A stretch of 64,000 bases of DNA, taken from contig JAVEWG010000016.1 in NCBI GenBank assembly GCA_034004685.1, forward strand, positions 1 to 64,000, in the 5' to 3' direction. The translations under genes were made by a program, and so were the position numbers. The DNA comes from JAEUNX01 sp034004685. GTDB taxonomy: Bacteria; Pseudomonadota; Gammaproteobacteria; Burkholderiales; Rhodocyclaceae. Positions 29,355 to 37,506 of this stretch are shown piece after piece. The notes beneath the pieces are model-generated. The model was given only the letters and a program-made list of their open reading frames with translations, did not search any database and was not told the origin of the DNA. The first letter of the stretch is position 1. Every line of letters starts with the position of its first letter.

Positions 29355-29846
29355 ATGAGACACGTGATCTCCCTGCTCATCGAGAACGAATCCGGCGCCC
29401 TTTCCCGGGTCTCCGGCCTGTTTTCCGCCCGCGGCTACAACATCGAATCCCTCACGGTGGCCCCCACCGAGGACGCCTCCCTGTCCCGCATGACCATCGT
29501 CACCTCCGGCTCCGACGAGATCGTCGAGCAGATCACCAAGCAGCTCAACAAGCTGGTGGACGTGGTCAAGGTGGTGGACATTTCCGAGTCGGCCCACATT
29601 GAGCGCGAGCTGATGCTGGTGAAGATGCGCGCCGTCGGCAAGGACCGGGAGGAAATCAAGCGCACCTCGGATATCTTCCGTGGACACATCATCGACGTAA
29701 CCGAAACCACCTACGTCATCGAACTCACCGGCACCCAGGCCAAGCTGGATTCCTTCCTGGGCGCGCTGGACACCGGTCTCATCCTTGAGACCGTGCGTTC
29801 CGGGGTCAGCGGCATCGGCCGCGGAGACCGGGTGCTGAAAGTTTGA
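29355..29846 (+). CDS. ilvH: acetolactate synthase small (regulatory) subunit
   Basis: This 163-residue regulatory subunit begins MRHVISLLIENESGALSRVS, the ACT-domain strand-helix that binds valine for feedback inhibition. It continues with GLFSARGYNIESLTVAPTED and the C-terminal domain containing VIELTGTQAKLDSFLGAL. The length matches IlvH/IlvN of the long type. The start is the ATG at 29355; the open frame continues upstream through ilvB's 3' end but without family similarity. Symbol usage differs between genomes (ilvH or ilvN). Confidence 0.96.
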   Translation: MRHVISLLIENESGALSRVSGLFSARGYNIESLTVAPTEDASLSRMTIVTSGSDEIVEQITKQLNKLVDVVKVVDISESAHIERELMLVKMRAVGKDREEIKRTSDIFRGHIIDVTETTYVIELTGTQAKLDSFLGALDTGLILETVRSGVSGIGRGDRVLKV

Positions 29847-29857
29847 CCGAATCCGTT

Positions 29858-29886
29858 TTGGGTCCGGCGGATACCCCGGGTATGAT
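29858..29886 (+). promoter_or_regulatory. candidate promoter for ilvC
   Basis: TTGGGT (29858-29863) and TATGAT (29881-29886) are spaced by 17 bp in the 87-bp gap between ilvH and ilvC. This would allow ilvC to be expressed apart from ilvBH. Confidence 0.45.
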
Positions 29887-29933
29887 GCCCGCCGCCACGA
29901 CCCTTCGCCCCTGATCGCTGAAAGGAAAACAAG

Positions 29934-30950
29934 ATGAAGGTTTATTACGACAAGGACGCCGACCTCTCCCTCATCAAGGGCAAGAAGGTCACCATCGTCG
30001 GCTATGGCTCCCAGGGCCACGCCCACGCCCAGAACCTGAAGGACTCCGGCTGCAAGGTGACCGTCGGGCTGCGTAAGGAAGGCGGCTCCTGGAAGAAGGC
30101 CGAAGCCGCCGGACTGAAGGTCGAAGAGATCGCCAAGGCCGTCAAGGGTGCTGACGTGGTCATGATCCTGCTGCCCGACGAGAACATTCCCCAGGTGTAC
30201 AAGGAAGAGGTGGAGCCCAACCTGAAGAAGGGCGCCGCCCTGGCCTTCGCCCACGGATTCAACGTGCATTACAACCAGGTGATCCCCCGGGACGACGTGG
30301 ACGTGATCATGGTGGCCCCCAAGGGCCCCGGCCATACCGTGCGCTCCGAGTACCTCAAGGGCGGCGGCGTGCCGTCCCTGATCGCGGTATACCAGGACAA
30401 GTCCGGCAAGGCTCGTGACATCGCCCTGTCCTACGCGGCTGCCAACGGCGGCACCAAGGGCGGCGTGATCGAAACCAACTTCCGCGAAGAGACCGAGACC
30501 GACCTCTTCGGCGAACAGGCCGTGCTCTGTGGCGGTGCCGTGGAACTGGTGAAGATGGGCTTCGAGACTCTGGTGGAAGCCGGCTACGCGCCCGAAATGG
30601 CCTACTTCGAGTGCCTGCACGAACTGAAACTGATCGTGGATCTGATGTACGAAGGCGGCATCGCCAACATGAACTACTCCATCTCCAACAACGCGGAGTA
30701 TGGCGAGTACGTGACCGGCCCCGAAGTCATCAACGAAGAATCCCGCTACGCCATGCGCGAAGCCCTCAAGCGCATCCAGACCGGCGAATACGCCAAGATG
30801 TTCATTCTGGAAGGCCGCACCAACTACCCCAGCATGACCGCCCGCCGCCGCCTGAACGCCGCTCACCCCATCGAGCAGGTGGGTGCCCAGCTGCGCGCCA
30901 TGATGCCCTGGATCGCCAAGAACAAGCTGGTGGACCAGTCCAAGAACTGA
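29934..30950 (+). CDS. ilvC: ketol-acid reductoisomerase
   Basis: IlvC isomerises and reduces acetolactate with NADPH and Mg to the dihydroxy acid, the second common branched-chain step. The 338-residue length marks the short class I enzyme. The Rossmann motif is GYGSQGHAHAQNL near residues 24-36. The NADPH-specifying loop is LRKEGGSWKKAE, and the metal-site block is ETNFREETETDLFGEQAVLCGG, split by the conserved acidic residues. A strong ribosome site (AAAGGAAAA) precedes the ATG. The gene is closed by a strong terminator. Confidence 0.98.
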   Translation: MKVYYDKDADLSLIKGKKVTIVGYGSQGHAHAQNLKDSGCKVTVGLRKEGGSWKKAEAAGLKVEEIAKAVKGADVVMILLPDENIPQVYKEEVEPNLKKGAALAFAHGFNVHYNQVIPRDDVDVIMVAPKGPGHTVRSEYLKGGGVPSLIAVYQDKSGKARDIALSYAAANGGTKGGVIETNFREETETDLFGEQAVLCGGAVELVKMGFETLVEAGYAPEMAYFECLHELKLIVDLMYEGGIANMNYSISNNAEYGEYVTGPEVINEESRYAMREALKRIQTGEYAKMFILEGRTNYPSMTARRRLNAAHPIEQVGAQLRAMMPWIAKNKLVDQSKN

Positions 30951-30966
30951 TCGTCTCCTGCCGATC

Positions 30967-31005
30967 GGGCCGGATGCCGCCCTGCCGGGCGCATCCGGCC
31001 CTTTT
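30967..31005 (+). terminator. rho-independent terminator of ilvC
   Basis: An 11-bp stem (GGGCCGGATGC / GCATCCGGCCC) with a 13-nt loop is followed by TTTT, 16 bp after the ilvC stop. Confidence 0.85.
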
Positions 31006-31098
31006 CGTTCACCACCCGTCCGGGAAAACCCCAAGCCCGCCCCCAGAGCCAGCCGCCCCTCGGTTACAATCAGGCGCACCTTTACGGACTTTGACGCG

Positions 31099-31875
31099 AT
31101 GGCCGAACTCCCGACCCGCAATCCCCTACCCCTGGCTGAAAAGCGCCGGCGGGGCATCTACATCCTGCCCAACCTGCTCACCACTGCAGCCCTGTTCGCT
31201 GGCTTCTACGCCATTGTCCAGGCCATGAATCTGAATTTCGAACAATCGGCAGTGGCCATCCTGGTGGCCATGGTGTTCGACGGCCTGGATGGCCGGGTTG
31301 CCCGCATGACCCGCACCCAGAGCGCCTTTGGCGCCGAATACGACTCCCTCTCGGACATGGTCTGCTTCGGCGCGGCCCCAGCCCTGGTGGCCTACGAATG
31401 GGCCCTCAAGGGCATGGGCAAGCTGGGGTGGATCGCAGCCTTCATCTATTGTGCCGGGGCGGCCCTGCGGCTGGCCCGTTTCAACACCAACATCGACGTG
31501 GTGGATAAGCGCTTCTTTCAGGGCTTGCCCAGCCCGGCGGCGGCGGCCCTGATCGCCGGCTTGGTGTGGGTATCCATCGACAACGGCTTCAGCGGCGACG
31601 ACCTGCGCTGGTATGCCTGCTTTCTGACCATCTTTGCCGGCCTTACCATGGTCAGCAATGTTTTCTACTTCAGTGGCAAGCACATCAACCTGCGCCGCAG
31701 CGTGCCCTTCTTCGTGGTACTGGTGATGATGCTGGCCTTTGCCCTGGTCTCCATCGACCCGGCTCTGGTGCTGTTTACCCTGTTCCTGTGCTACGCCGCC
31801 TCCGGCTATGTTCGCCTGGCCTGGCAATGGCGGCGGGGCAAGCCCTCCGCTAAACCCCCCGTTCAACCCGAGTAG
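31099..31875 (+). CDS. pssA: CDP-diacylglycerol--serine O-phosphatidyltransferase
   Basis: PssA transfers phosphatidyl from CDP-diacylglycerol to serine, the committed step to phosphatidylethanolamine. The CDP-alcohol phosphotransferase motif DG-x2-AR-x8-G-x3-D-x3-D is intact in DGRVARMTRTQSAFGAEYDS. The 258-residue protein has six or more helices and is of the integral-membrane type II kind, not the peripheral E. coli PssA. In many betaproteobacteria pssA sits beside ilvC, as here. The psd gene often found with it is absent. Confidence 0.95.
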   Translation: MAELPTRNPLPLAEKRRRGIYILPNLLTTAALFAGFYAIVQAMNLNFEQSAVAILVAMVFDGLDGRVARMTRTQSAFGAEYDSLSDMVCFGAAPALVAYEWALKGMGKLGWIAAFIYCAGAALRLARFNTNIDVVDKRFFQGLPSPAAAALIAGLVWVSIDNGFSGDDLRWYACFLTIFAGLTMVSNVFYFSGKHINLRRSVPFFVVLVMMLAFALVSIDPALVLFTLFLCYAASGYVRLAWQWRRGKPSAKPPVQPE

Positions 31876-31904
31876 GCGCCAGGGGGCAGGCCGCCGCCAG
31901 GAGC

Positions 31905-32055
31905 CTGTCGGACTTGGGAGATCGTAGCGAGCTGCGGGAGAGAGTAAGGACGGATTTGCCCGATCTTGAGGCGCACAGTGGCGCCATGCAACGAAAATCG
32001 GGCAGATATGGACCGCGCTGACACCGGCGCAGTAGATCACTCCCAAGTCCGACAG
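31905..32055. mobile_element. 151-bp MITE-like palindromic element
   Basis: The interval is bounded by perfect 16-bp terminal inverted repeats, CTGTCGGACTTGGGAG. Inside, ATTTGCCCGATCTT pairs with the inverted ATCTGCCCGATTTT (12 of 14), so the element folds as one long imperfect hairpin. It has no coding capacity of its own. A clear target-site duplication is not visible. It lies between the convergent pssA and DUF2069 genes, 29 bp after the pssA stop. Size and structure fit a miniature inverted-repeat element mobilised by a transposase encoded elsewhere (inference). Confidence 0.7.
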
Positions 32056-32060
32056 ACGCC

Positions 32061-32414
32061 CTAACTTTCCCCATTCCGGGAAGGCGCCGTCTGGCGGGCA
32101 TACAGGATCGCCACCATATAGAACACCACGGACAACACCACCTCCGCCCCCGCCAGGGCCGCCACCGGCATGGGGTCAGCGATTCGCAGCACCCCTTCGA
32201 TGAAATACAGCAGGATCAGCATCGAGCTCCACTGGTAGGTGTAGCGCCGCCCCTTGAGGACACCGAAGAGGGCCGGCATGAGGGGCAACACCTTCAGAAT
32301 CATCCATGAGCCCCCCGGCCGCAGGGGGGCGAGCCAACCCTCCCAGGCCAGGCACAACAAGATCAAACCCAGCAGGCTGGCGCTGGCGGCGGTCACCAGA
32401 TGGGCCGGTTTCAT
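32061..32414 (-). CDS. DUF2069 domain-containing membrane protein
   Basis: The 117-residue product has four hydrophobic helices: VTAASASLLGLILLCLAW, WMILKVLPLMPALFGVL, WSSMLILLYFIEGVL and ALAGAEVVLSVVFYMVAIL. It also has the family motif KGRRYTYQWSSML. Function unknown. Its ATG overlaps the wrbA stop by 4 bp, so it is translated with wrbA. This wrbA-DUF2069 pair is a common arrangement in Beta- and Gammaproteobacteria (from memory). The gene ends only 5 bp from the MITE-like element. Confidence 0.9.
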   Translation of the reverse strand: MKPAHLVTAASASLLGLILLCLAWEGWLAPLRPGGSWMILKVLPLMPALFGVLKGRRYTYQWSSMLILLYFIEGVLRIADPMPVAALAGAEVVLSVVFYMVAILYARQTAPSRNGES

Positions 32415-33010
32415 CGCGCACCCGCCAGGCGGCCAGCAACTTCGGCGAGACGCCGCCCGAGGGCCAGGGCCAGCTCTTTCTCGTCTGCCGTGAGCAGGGG
32501 ATCCCCTTCGCTGCCCGCCACGTGACTCGCCCCATAGGGTGTCCCGCCACTCTTGGTACGGTTGAGGGCGGGCTCGCTGTAGGGCAGCCCCAGGAGCAAC
32601 ATACCGTGATGCATGAGGGGCAGCATCATGGACAGCAGGGTAGACTCCTGACCACCATGCATGGATCCGCTGGAGGTGAATACACAGGCTGGCTTACCCA
32701 CCAGGGAGCCATTGAACCAGGGCCCCACCGTGCCATCCAGAAAATATTTCATGGGCGCCGCCATGTTACCGAAGCGGGTCGGGCTCCCCAGGGCAAGACC
32801 AACGCATTCTTCCAGATCCCGCGCTTCCACATAAGGCGGGCCGGCTTGGGGAATGTCGGGTTCGCTGGCCTCGCAGACCGTGGATACCTTGGGTACGGTA
32901 CGCAGTCGCGGCACCATCCCGGGCACTGACTGAATCCCCCAGGCAATCTGCTCGGCCAGGGCGCGCACCGAACCACGGTGGCTGTAATAGAGAACCAGAA
33001 TTTCTTTCAT
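32411..33010 (-). CDS. wrbA: NAD(P)H:quinone oxidoreductase, WrbA family
   Basis: WrbA is a tetrameric flavodoxin-like FMN enzyme that reduces quinones by two electrons. The 199-residue product starts MKEILVLYYSHRGSVRALAE with the FMN phosphate loop. It has SPTRFGNMAAPMKYFLDG, the signature helix of the family, and TSSGSMHGGQESTLLSMMLP with the WrbA-specific insertion. A C-terminal PYGASHVAG also matches. The start ATG at 33010 gives the normal N-terminus; the open frame upstream is antisense to the YihY gene. It is divergent from that gene. Confidence 0.95.
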   Translation of the reverse strand: MKEILVLYYSHRGSVRALAEQIAWGIQSVPGMVPRLRTVPKVSTVCEASEPDIPQAGPPYVEARDLEECVGLALGSPTRFGNMAAPMKYFLDGTVGPWFNGSLVGKPACVFTSSGSMHGGQESTLLSMMLPLMHHGMLLLGLPYSEPALNRTKSGGTPYGASHVAGSEGDPLLTADEKELALALGRRLAEVAGRLAGAR

Positions 33011-33071
33011 GGAAGCGTCAATTGATAGAATTCGGCGATTATAGCCCCCCACCACCGGCCCTCCGGACTCC

Positions 33072-34292
33072 ATGCGCCTGACCGACGCCCTCGATTTCCT
33101 CCGCCTGCTGGCCCGGCGCTTCCAGGACAATCGCTGCCCCCAAGTGGCGGGCAGTCTGACCTTCACCACCCTGCTTTCCCTGGTACCCCTGGTCACGGTG
33201 GCCCTGGTCACCTTCAGCCAGTTTCCGGTATTCGCCACCCTGGGCAACGAACTGCGCACCTTTCTTTTGCAAAACCTGCTGCCCGACAAGGCAGGGAAGA
33301 TCATCGCCACCTACGCCTTCCAGTTTTCCCAAAAAGCGGCCAACCTCACCGTTCTTGGGAGCGTCATGCTGGTGGTAGGAGCCCTGACGCTGCTGCTCAC
33401 CATCGATCGGGTGTTCAACCAGATTTGGGGGGTCCAACGCCCCCGCTCCTGGGCCTTGCGCCTGCCCGTCTATTGGGCGGCCCTGACCCTGGGGCCCATC
33501 GCCCTGGCCGGCGGGATCGCCGCCAGCAGCTACGTTATGTCCGCTTCCCTTGGCTTGGTGGATGAACCCGCCTGGGTCCGCATCGCGGCCTTGCGTGCCG
33601 TTCCCGCGGCGCTCTTCATCGCCATGTTTTCATTTTTGTACCGGACGGTTCCCAATCACCCGGTTCGTCTCACCCACGCCCTTGCCGGAGGCGTGACCGC
33701 CGCGCTCCTGACCGGGCTGGTACAGCGCCTGCTCGGTCTGTTCCTGGGCAACTTCCAGACCTACACCCTGATCTACGGCACCTTCGCCGCCCTGCCGATA
33801 TTCTTGCTGTGGCTCTATTTTTCGTGGGTGGCAATCCTGCTGGGTGCCCTGGTGGCAGCCATCCTGCCGGATTTCAAGGATCGCCACGCCGTCCTCCCGG
33901 ACTACCCCGGCGACCGCAGCTTCTCCGCCGCGCGCATGCTGTCCAGCCTGGCAGCCGTCCAGCAGAAGGGCGGCAGCGCGTCCTCCGCGGCCTTGCATCT
34001 GGCCGCGCGCTGCACCCCCGACATCGGCGAACAGATCCTGGGCCAAATGCGGGAAGCCGGCTGGATCGCCCGTACCGAGGAAGGTGCCTGGTTGCTGACC
34101 CGACCCGCACAGACTATCGCCCTGGCGGACGTGGTGCGCTTGTTTTCCCTAGCGCCCCGGCGAGCGGCGGAGCTTGACCCCACTCCCTTGGTCACACACC
34201 TGGCCGAAGCCCTGGAAGCCTGCCTTCTCACCGCCCAGATACCCGTAGCGCCAGAGCCTGCGCCCACGCCTTCGGTGGATCAGATGGGATAG
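33072..34292 (+). CDS. YihY/BrkB family inner-membrane protein
   Basis: The 406-residue protein has an N-terminal YihY domain with six helices. Its hallmarks are CPQVAGSLTFTTLLSLVPLV, DRVFNQIWGVQRPRSW, FLYRTVPNHPVRLTHALAGG and the LIYGTFAALPIFLLWLYFSW helix. After about residue 285 a soluble C-terminal extension resembles a winged-helix fold (MREAGWIARTEEGAWLLTRP), as in the longer proteobacterial members formerly called ribonuclease BN. Transport function is suspected but unproven for the family. Its last 13 bp overlap the 3' end of the convergent hypothetical gene. Confidence 0.9.
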   Translation: MRLTDALDFLRLLARRFQDNRCPQVAGSLTFTTLLSLVPLVTVALVTFSQFPVFATLGNELRTFLLQNLLPDKAGKIIATYAFQFSQKAANLTVLGSVMLVVGALTLLLTIDRVFNQIWGVQRPRSWALRLPVYWAALTLGPIALAGGIAASSYVMSASLGLVDEPAWVRIAALRAVPAALFIAMFSFLYRTVPNHPVRLTHALAGGVTAALLTGLVQRLLGLFLGNFQTYTLIYGTFAALPIFLLWLYFSWVAILLGALVAAILPDFKDRHAVLPDYPGDRSFSAARMLSSLAAVQQKGGSASSAALHLAARCTPDIGEQILGQMREAGWIARTEEGAWLLTRPAQTIALADVVRLFSLAPRRAAELDPTPLVTHLAEALEACLLTAQIPVAPEPAPTPSVDQMG

Positions 34293-35755
34293 GGATCCAC
34301 CTCGAACTGGAATAGCTCCACGCCGGTGGTCTGCATGTCCAGGCTCAGCAGCCGCCCCTGGGCTACATAGAGCCCCTTGCCCTCCTGGACAAAGATAAAG
34401 CGCCGTGACAGGCAGGACCCCGCCGGCGCCAGAACAGCCTGATTGCGCCGCACAGCCCCCATGGGGCGCAGGAGCAAGGCATGCACCAACTCCCCCCAGT
34501 CGGTACCCCGGAACCCTAGCCGGATCGGCACAGGGCCCTCGGCCACCACCTGCAAACCGAGTTCCAGGTGACTGAGGCGATCCCCCCGGATCCAGCGCAC
34601 GATGCAGAGGGTCCAGACCTCCCCTGGGTTGGCGCGCAAGGCCACAGCCATTCCTGCCTCGACACCTTCGCCGACCGGGCCGGCACTCAGGATGGCGACC
34701 CCCCCAGGGCTTTCATTAAAAACCGAACATCGCTGGACGGGCGCCCTTTGCTCACCCCGCTGGAGCACATCCCAGATGGCCTTGAGTCCAACACACACCT
34801 CCACCTCGTAGTGCTTGCTGCGGCGCGGCTGATCCCTCTGGGGCGGCATGGACCAGAACTCCCGCAGACGCAGCAGCAAGCCATGCAATTCTCGCCGCGA
34901 CAAACCCAGAGGCAAATCAGCCTCATCCGCCATGGCAGGCCCATCCTCGGGGCTATCGGAAAGCGCCCCACCCGGAATTGCTTCGAGCCATTCGATGCGC
35001 TCCGAGATCCGCTTGACCAGCACCCCGGTGGTCAGATGCAACAGCCCGTCCACCGCTGGCGGAGGGCGCCGGAGCACCGCTACCGGCGCCATATCCTGGG
35101 CCGGATCCACCCAGAAACCGCCGCTGACGGACTCCGCCAAACTGATCAAATCAACCAGATCAGCATGGTCTGCAAGGAAATCCCCAACCCAAACGATCTC
35201 TCGCGCCGATAGCGCCTCCGCCTGAACCGCCGCGCCAAGCAGCAATCGCTTGTAGGCCTGAATCAACCGGGCCGAACGCTGCTCGTTGCTCGCCGAGTGG
35301 AACAAGGCGTGGGCAAAGCGCCACAAATCATTTGGAACCGCCATTCGAGCCATGGCCGCCAAGGTCCAGGCCTCGATCAGCAATTCCATCCCCGCGGCAA
35401 AATCCTCTCCCGCAGAAGACTTGTGCTCCCTTGCGCCAATCTGGCGGGGTAGCAACACCAGGCCGGCGCTCTCCACCAAGATCCCCACCAGCCGCCGGAT
35501 CGGAAAATGGAGGGTCGCCGGCAAAGGCAGGGGGGCGGTCTGGAGCAAGGGACGAAACCGACCGGCCAAATCGAGCAGGCGCTCGTAAAAAGATCCCCCT
35601 CCCCCAGGAGACGGAGCAACGGCCGACCCTGCGCCCATCAATTCACGACACAACACCTCCGCTTGCGCCAATTCCACCATGGGATCGGCGCCCGGTTCGT
35701 TCCTCAGCCAATCGCCAAGGATATCCATGCAGGTCGGAGCGGCTGAATCACTCAT
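34280..35755 (-). CDS. hypothetical protein with possible PilZ-type C-terminal module
   Basis: I do not recognise the first 300 residues of this 491-residue protein, which are helical and lack signal or membrane segments (for example ERLLDLAGRFRPLLQTAPLP). The C-terminal third has RGEQR followed after about 13 residues by NESPGG. This fits the PilZ pattern RxxxR...[DN]xSxxG, which binds cyclic di-GMP, and beta-strand-rich sequence continues to the end. The spacing is shorter than usual, so c-di-GMP binding is an inference. The start ATG at 35755 (MSDSAAPTCMDILGDWL) was chosen; an in-frame GTG 42 bp upstream is possible. It is divergent from pyrF and overlaps the YihY gene tail to tail. Confidence 0.7.
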   Translation of the reverse strand: MSDSAAPTCMDILGDWLRNEPGADPMVELAQAEVLCRELMGAGSAVAPSPGGGGSFYERLLDLAGRFRPLLQTAPLPLPATLHFPIRRLVGILVESAGLVLLPRQIGAREHKSSAGEDFAAGMELLIEAWTLAAMARMAVPNDLWRFAHALFHSASNEQRSARLIQAYKRLLLGAAVQAEALSAREIVWVGDFLADHADLVDLISLAESVSGGFWVDPAQDMAPVAVLRRPPPAVDGLLHLTTGVLVKRISERIEWLEAIPGGALSDSPEDGPAMADEADLPLGLSRRELHGLLLRLREFWSMPPQRDQPRRSKHYEVEVCVGLKAIWDVLQRGEQRAPVQRCSVFNESPGGVAILSAGPVGEGVEAGMAVALRANPGEVWTLCIVRWIRGDRLSHLELGLQVVAEGPVPIRLGFRGTDWGELVHALLLRPMGAVRRNQAVLAPAGSCLSRRFIFVQEGKGLYVAQGRLLSLDMQTTGVELFQFEVDPYPI

Positions 35756-35896
35756 TGCCCGTATCTGGTCAAAATCCAAGTCTTGATTGTAAAGCCTGGC
35801 GCTCACATCGCCGCGGCTGATCTCCTTGCCCGGGCAAAAGGAGTTTCCCCCAGGGGCTTGAGACGGGATAATCCTGCTTTTTCTTGCGAGCGCTCC

Positions 35897-36634
35897 ATGG
35901 TCGACCACGCCTCCCACCTCTCCAGCAAACCCATTCCCCCGAAAGACCGGCTCATCGTCGCCCTCGACGTGGCTGAAGCCGATAGCGCCCGGGCTTTGGT
36001 GGAAACCTTGGGCGACGCGGTTTCCTTCTACAAGATCGGCCTGGAACTCTTCATGGCCGGCGGCTATTTCGAGCTACTGGACTGGCTGGTGGCACGGGAC
36101 AAAAAAGTCTTTGTGGACCTCAAGTTCTTCGATGTGCCGGAAACCGTTCGCTCCGCCATCCGGGCCCTGGCCCACAGCGGCGCGACTTTGGCCACGATTC
36201 ACGGCAACCAGGCCATCATGGAGGCGGCGGTCAAGGACAAGGGCGCCCTCAAGGTCCTGGCCGTCACGGTTCTGACCAGCCTTGATCAGGGCGATCTCAA
36301 GGACCTTGGCTTCCAGTGCGACGTGGAGCAACTGGTCCTTTCCCGCGCCCGCCGCGCCCTGGAAACCGGGATCGACGGGATCGTCTCCTCCGGACTGGAA
36401 GCCCCCATGATTCGGCGGGAATTGGGCGACCGGCTGCTGGTGGTCACCCCAGGCATTCGCCCGGTGGAAAACCGCCCGGTGGATGACCAAAAGCGCACCG
36501 TGGATGTTGCCCAAGCCTTCGCTAATGGCGCCGACTACATCGTGGTGGGTCGCCCCATCCGCCAGGCCGCCGATCCGCGCCAAGCAGCCCTGGCGATCCA
36601 GCAAACCATTGCCGGCCTCTTCCCAGCGACCTGA
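35897..36634 (+). CDS. pyrF: orotidine 5'-phosphate decarboxylase
   Basis: PyrF decarboxylates OMP to UMP, the last step of de novo pyrimidine synthesis. The 245-residue protein shows LIVALDVAEADSARAL, the substrate Lys in FYKIGLELF, and the catalytic D-x-K-x-x-D array in KKVFVDLKFFDVPETV. The C-terminal phosphate site is TPGIRP followed by ADYIVVGRPIRQA. The start is the ATG at 35897; an upstream in-frame ATG adds 38 unrelated residues. It is monocistronic, with the rpsP operon promoter following. Confidence 0.97.
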   Translation: MVDHASHLSSKPIPPKDRLIVALDVAEADSARALVETLGDAVSFYKIGLELFMAGGYFELLDWLVARDKKVFVDLKFFDVPETVRSAIRALAHSGATLATIHGNQAIMEAAVKDKGALKVLAVTVLTSLDQGDLKDLGFQCDVEQLVLSRARRALETGIDGIVSSGLEAPMIRRELGDRLLVVTPGIRPVENRPVDDQKRTVDVAQAFANGADYIVVGRPIRQAADPRQAALAIQQTIAGLFPAT

Positions 36635-36662
36635 ACCGGGGTTACAAAGTCCCACAGCGACA

Positions 36663-36691
36663 TTGCCGTCATGCGCAGATTCTACTAAAAT
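36663..36691 (+). promoter_or_regulatory. promoter of the rpsP-rimM-trmD-rplS operon
   Basis: TTGCCG (36663-36668) and TAAAAT (36686-36691) are spaced by exactly 17 bp, 37 bp before the rpsP ATG. This is a good sigma-70 match. Confidence 0.7.
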
Positions 36692-36728
36692 CTTTCGTTT
36701 TTCGATTTCCGTCGAACAGGATACCAAG

Positions 36729-36977
36729 ATGGTCGTCATCCGCCTTGCCCGCAGCGGCGCCAAGAAGCGCCCCTTCTACAACATCGTTGCCACCGATTCC
36801 CGCAGCCGCCGCGACGGCCGCTTCATCGAGCGCGTTGGTTACTACAACCCGATGGCCGCCGCCAGCGAAACCGGCTTGGTGCTCAACGCCGAGCGCCTGA
36901 CGTACTGGCAGCAAAACGGCGCCCAGCTGTCGCCCACCGTGGCCCGGCTGGTGAAGCAGTCCACCAAGGCCGCCTGA
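36729..36977 (+). CDS. rpsP: 30S ribosomal protein S16
   Basis: S16 is a small-subunit assembly protein. The 82-residue product begins MVVIRLARSGAKKRPFYNIV and contains DSRSRRDGRFIERVGYYNP, the family signature. It is first in the operon; the longer in-frame extension upstream runs through pyrF and is not used. rimM starts 17 bp later. Confidence 0.98.
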   Translation: MVVIRLARSGAKKRPFYNIVATDSRSRRDGRFIERVGYYNPMAAASETGLVLNAERLTYWQQNGAQLSPTVARLVKQSTKAA

Positions 36978-36994
36978 ACCACGGCTTCCGGCCG

Positions 36995-37501
36995 ATGATT
37001 GTTCTGGGGCGCATCGTCGCCCCTTTTGGCATTCAGGGGTGGGTCAAGATTCATCCGTTCGGGGATGACCCCCTCTCTTGGCGCGAGATGCCGCGGTGGT
37101 GGATTTGCAGGGAGTCCGAGGCGGAGGATGCCCAGTGGCGTCCCCTGCAGCTCAAGGCCTGCAAACTGCAGGGGCGCAGCGTGGTGGCGTCCTTCGTGGA
37201 ATCCCCGGATCGCAACGCTGCGGAGGCCCTGGAAGGCTTCTACATCGGGGCTCCTCGGGAAACCCTGCCGGAGCCCGCAGAGAACGAATATTACTGGGCC
37301 GACTTGATTGGTCTTGCTGTGGTCAATCAACAAGGCGAAGCCCTGGGGCAAGTAACCGACCTGATTTCCACTGGCGTGCATGATGTGCTGCAGATCCAGG
37401 ATGGGGAGACGGAACGCCTGATCCCCTTCGTGGCGGCCTATGTGTTGGAAGTAAACCAGAACACCCGCATCATTCGGGTGGACTGGCAAAAAGATTGGTA
37501 G
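36995..37501 (+). CDS. rimM: ribosome maturation factor RimM
   Basis: RimM binds S19 and helps mature the 30S head domain. The 168-residue protein has the N-terminal domain starting MIVLGRIVAPFGIQGWVKIH and the C-terminal PRC-barrel with EYYWADLIGLAVVNQQGEAL and LIPFVAAYVLEV. It lies between rpsP and trmD in the standard operon. Its stop overlaps a possible TTG start of trmD. Confidence 0.97.
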   Translation: MIVLGRIVAPFGIQGWVKIHPFGDDPLSWREMPRWWICRESEAEDAQWRPLQLKACKLQGRSVVASFVESPDRNAAEALEGFYIGAPRETLPEPAENEYYWADLIGLAVVNQQGEALGQVTDLISTGVHDVLQIQDGETERLIPFVAAYVLEVNQNTRIIRVDWQKDW

Positions 37502-37506
37502 ACCGG

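Noticed and set aside
31126..32046. A minus-strand frame reading through the MITE-like element into the reverse of pssA
   Set aside because: It crosses a non-coding repeat and is antisense to pssA; no start site or homology.
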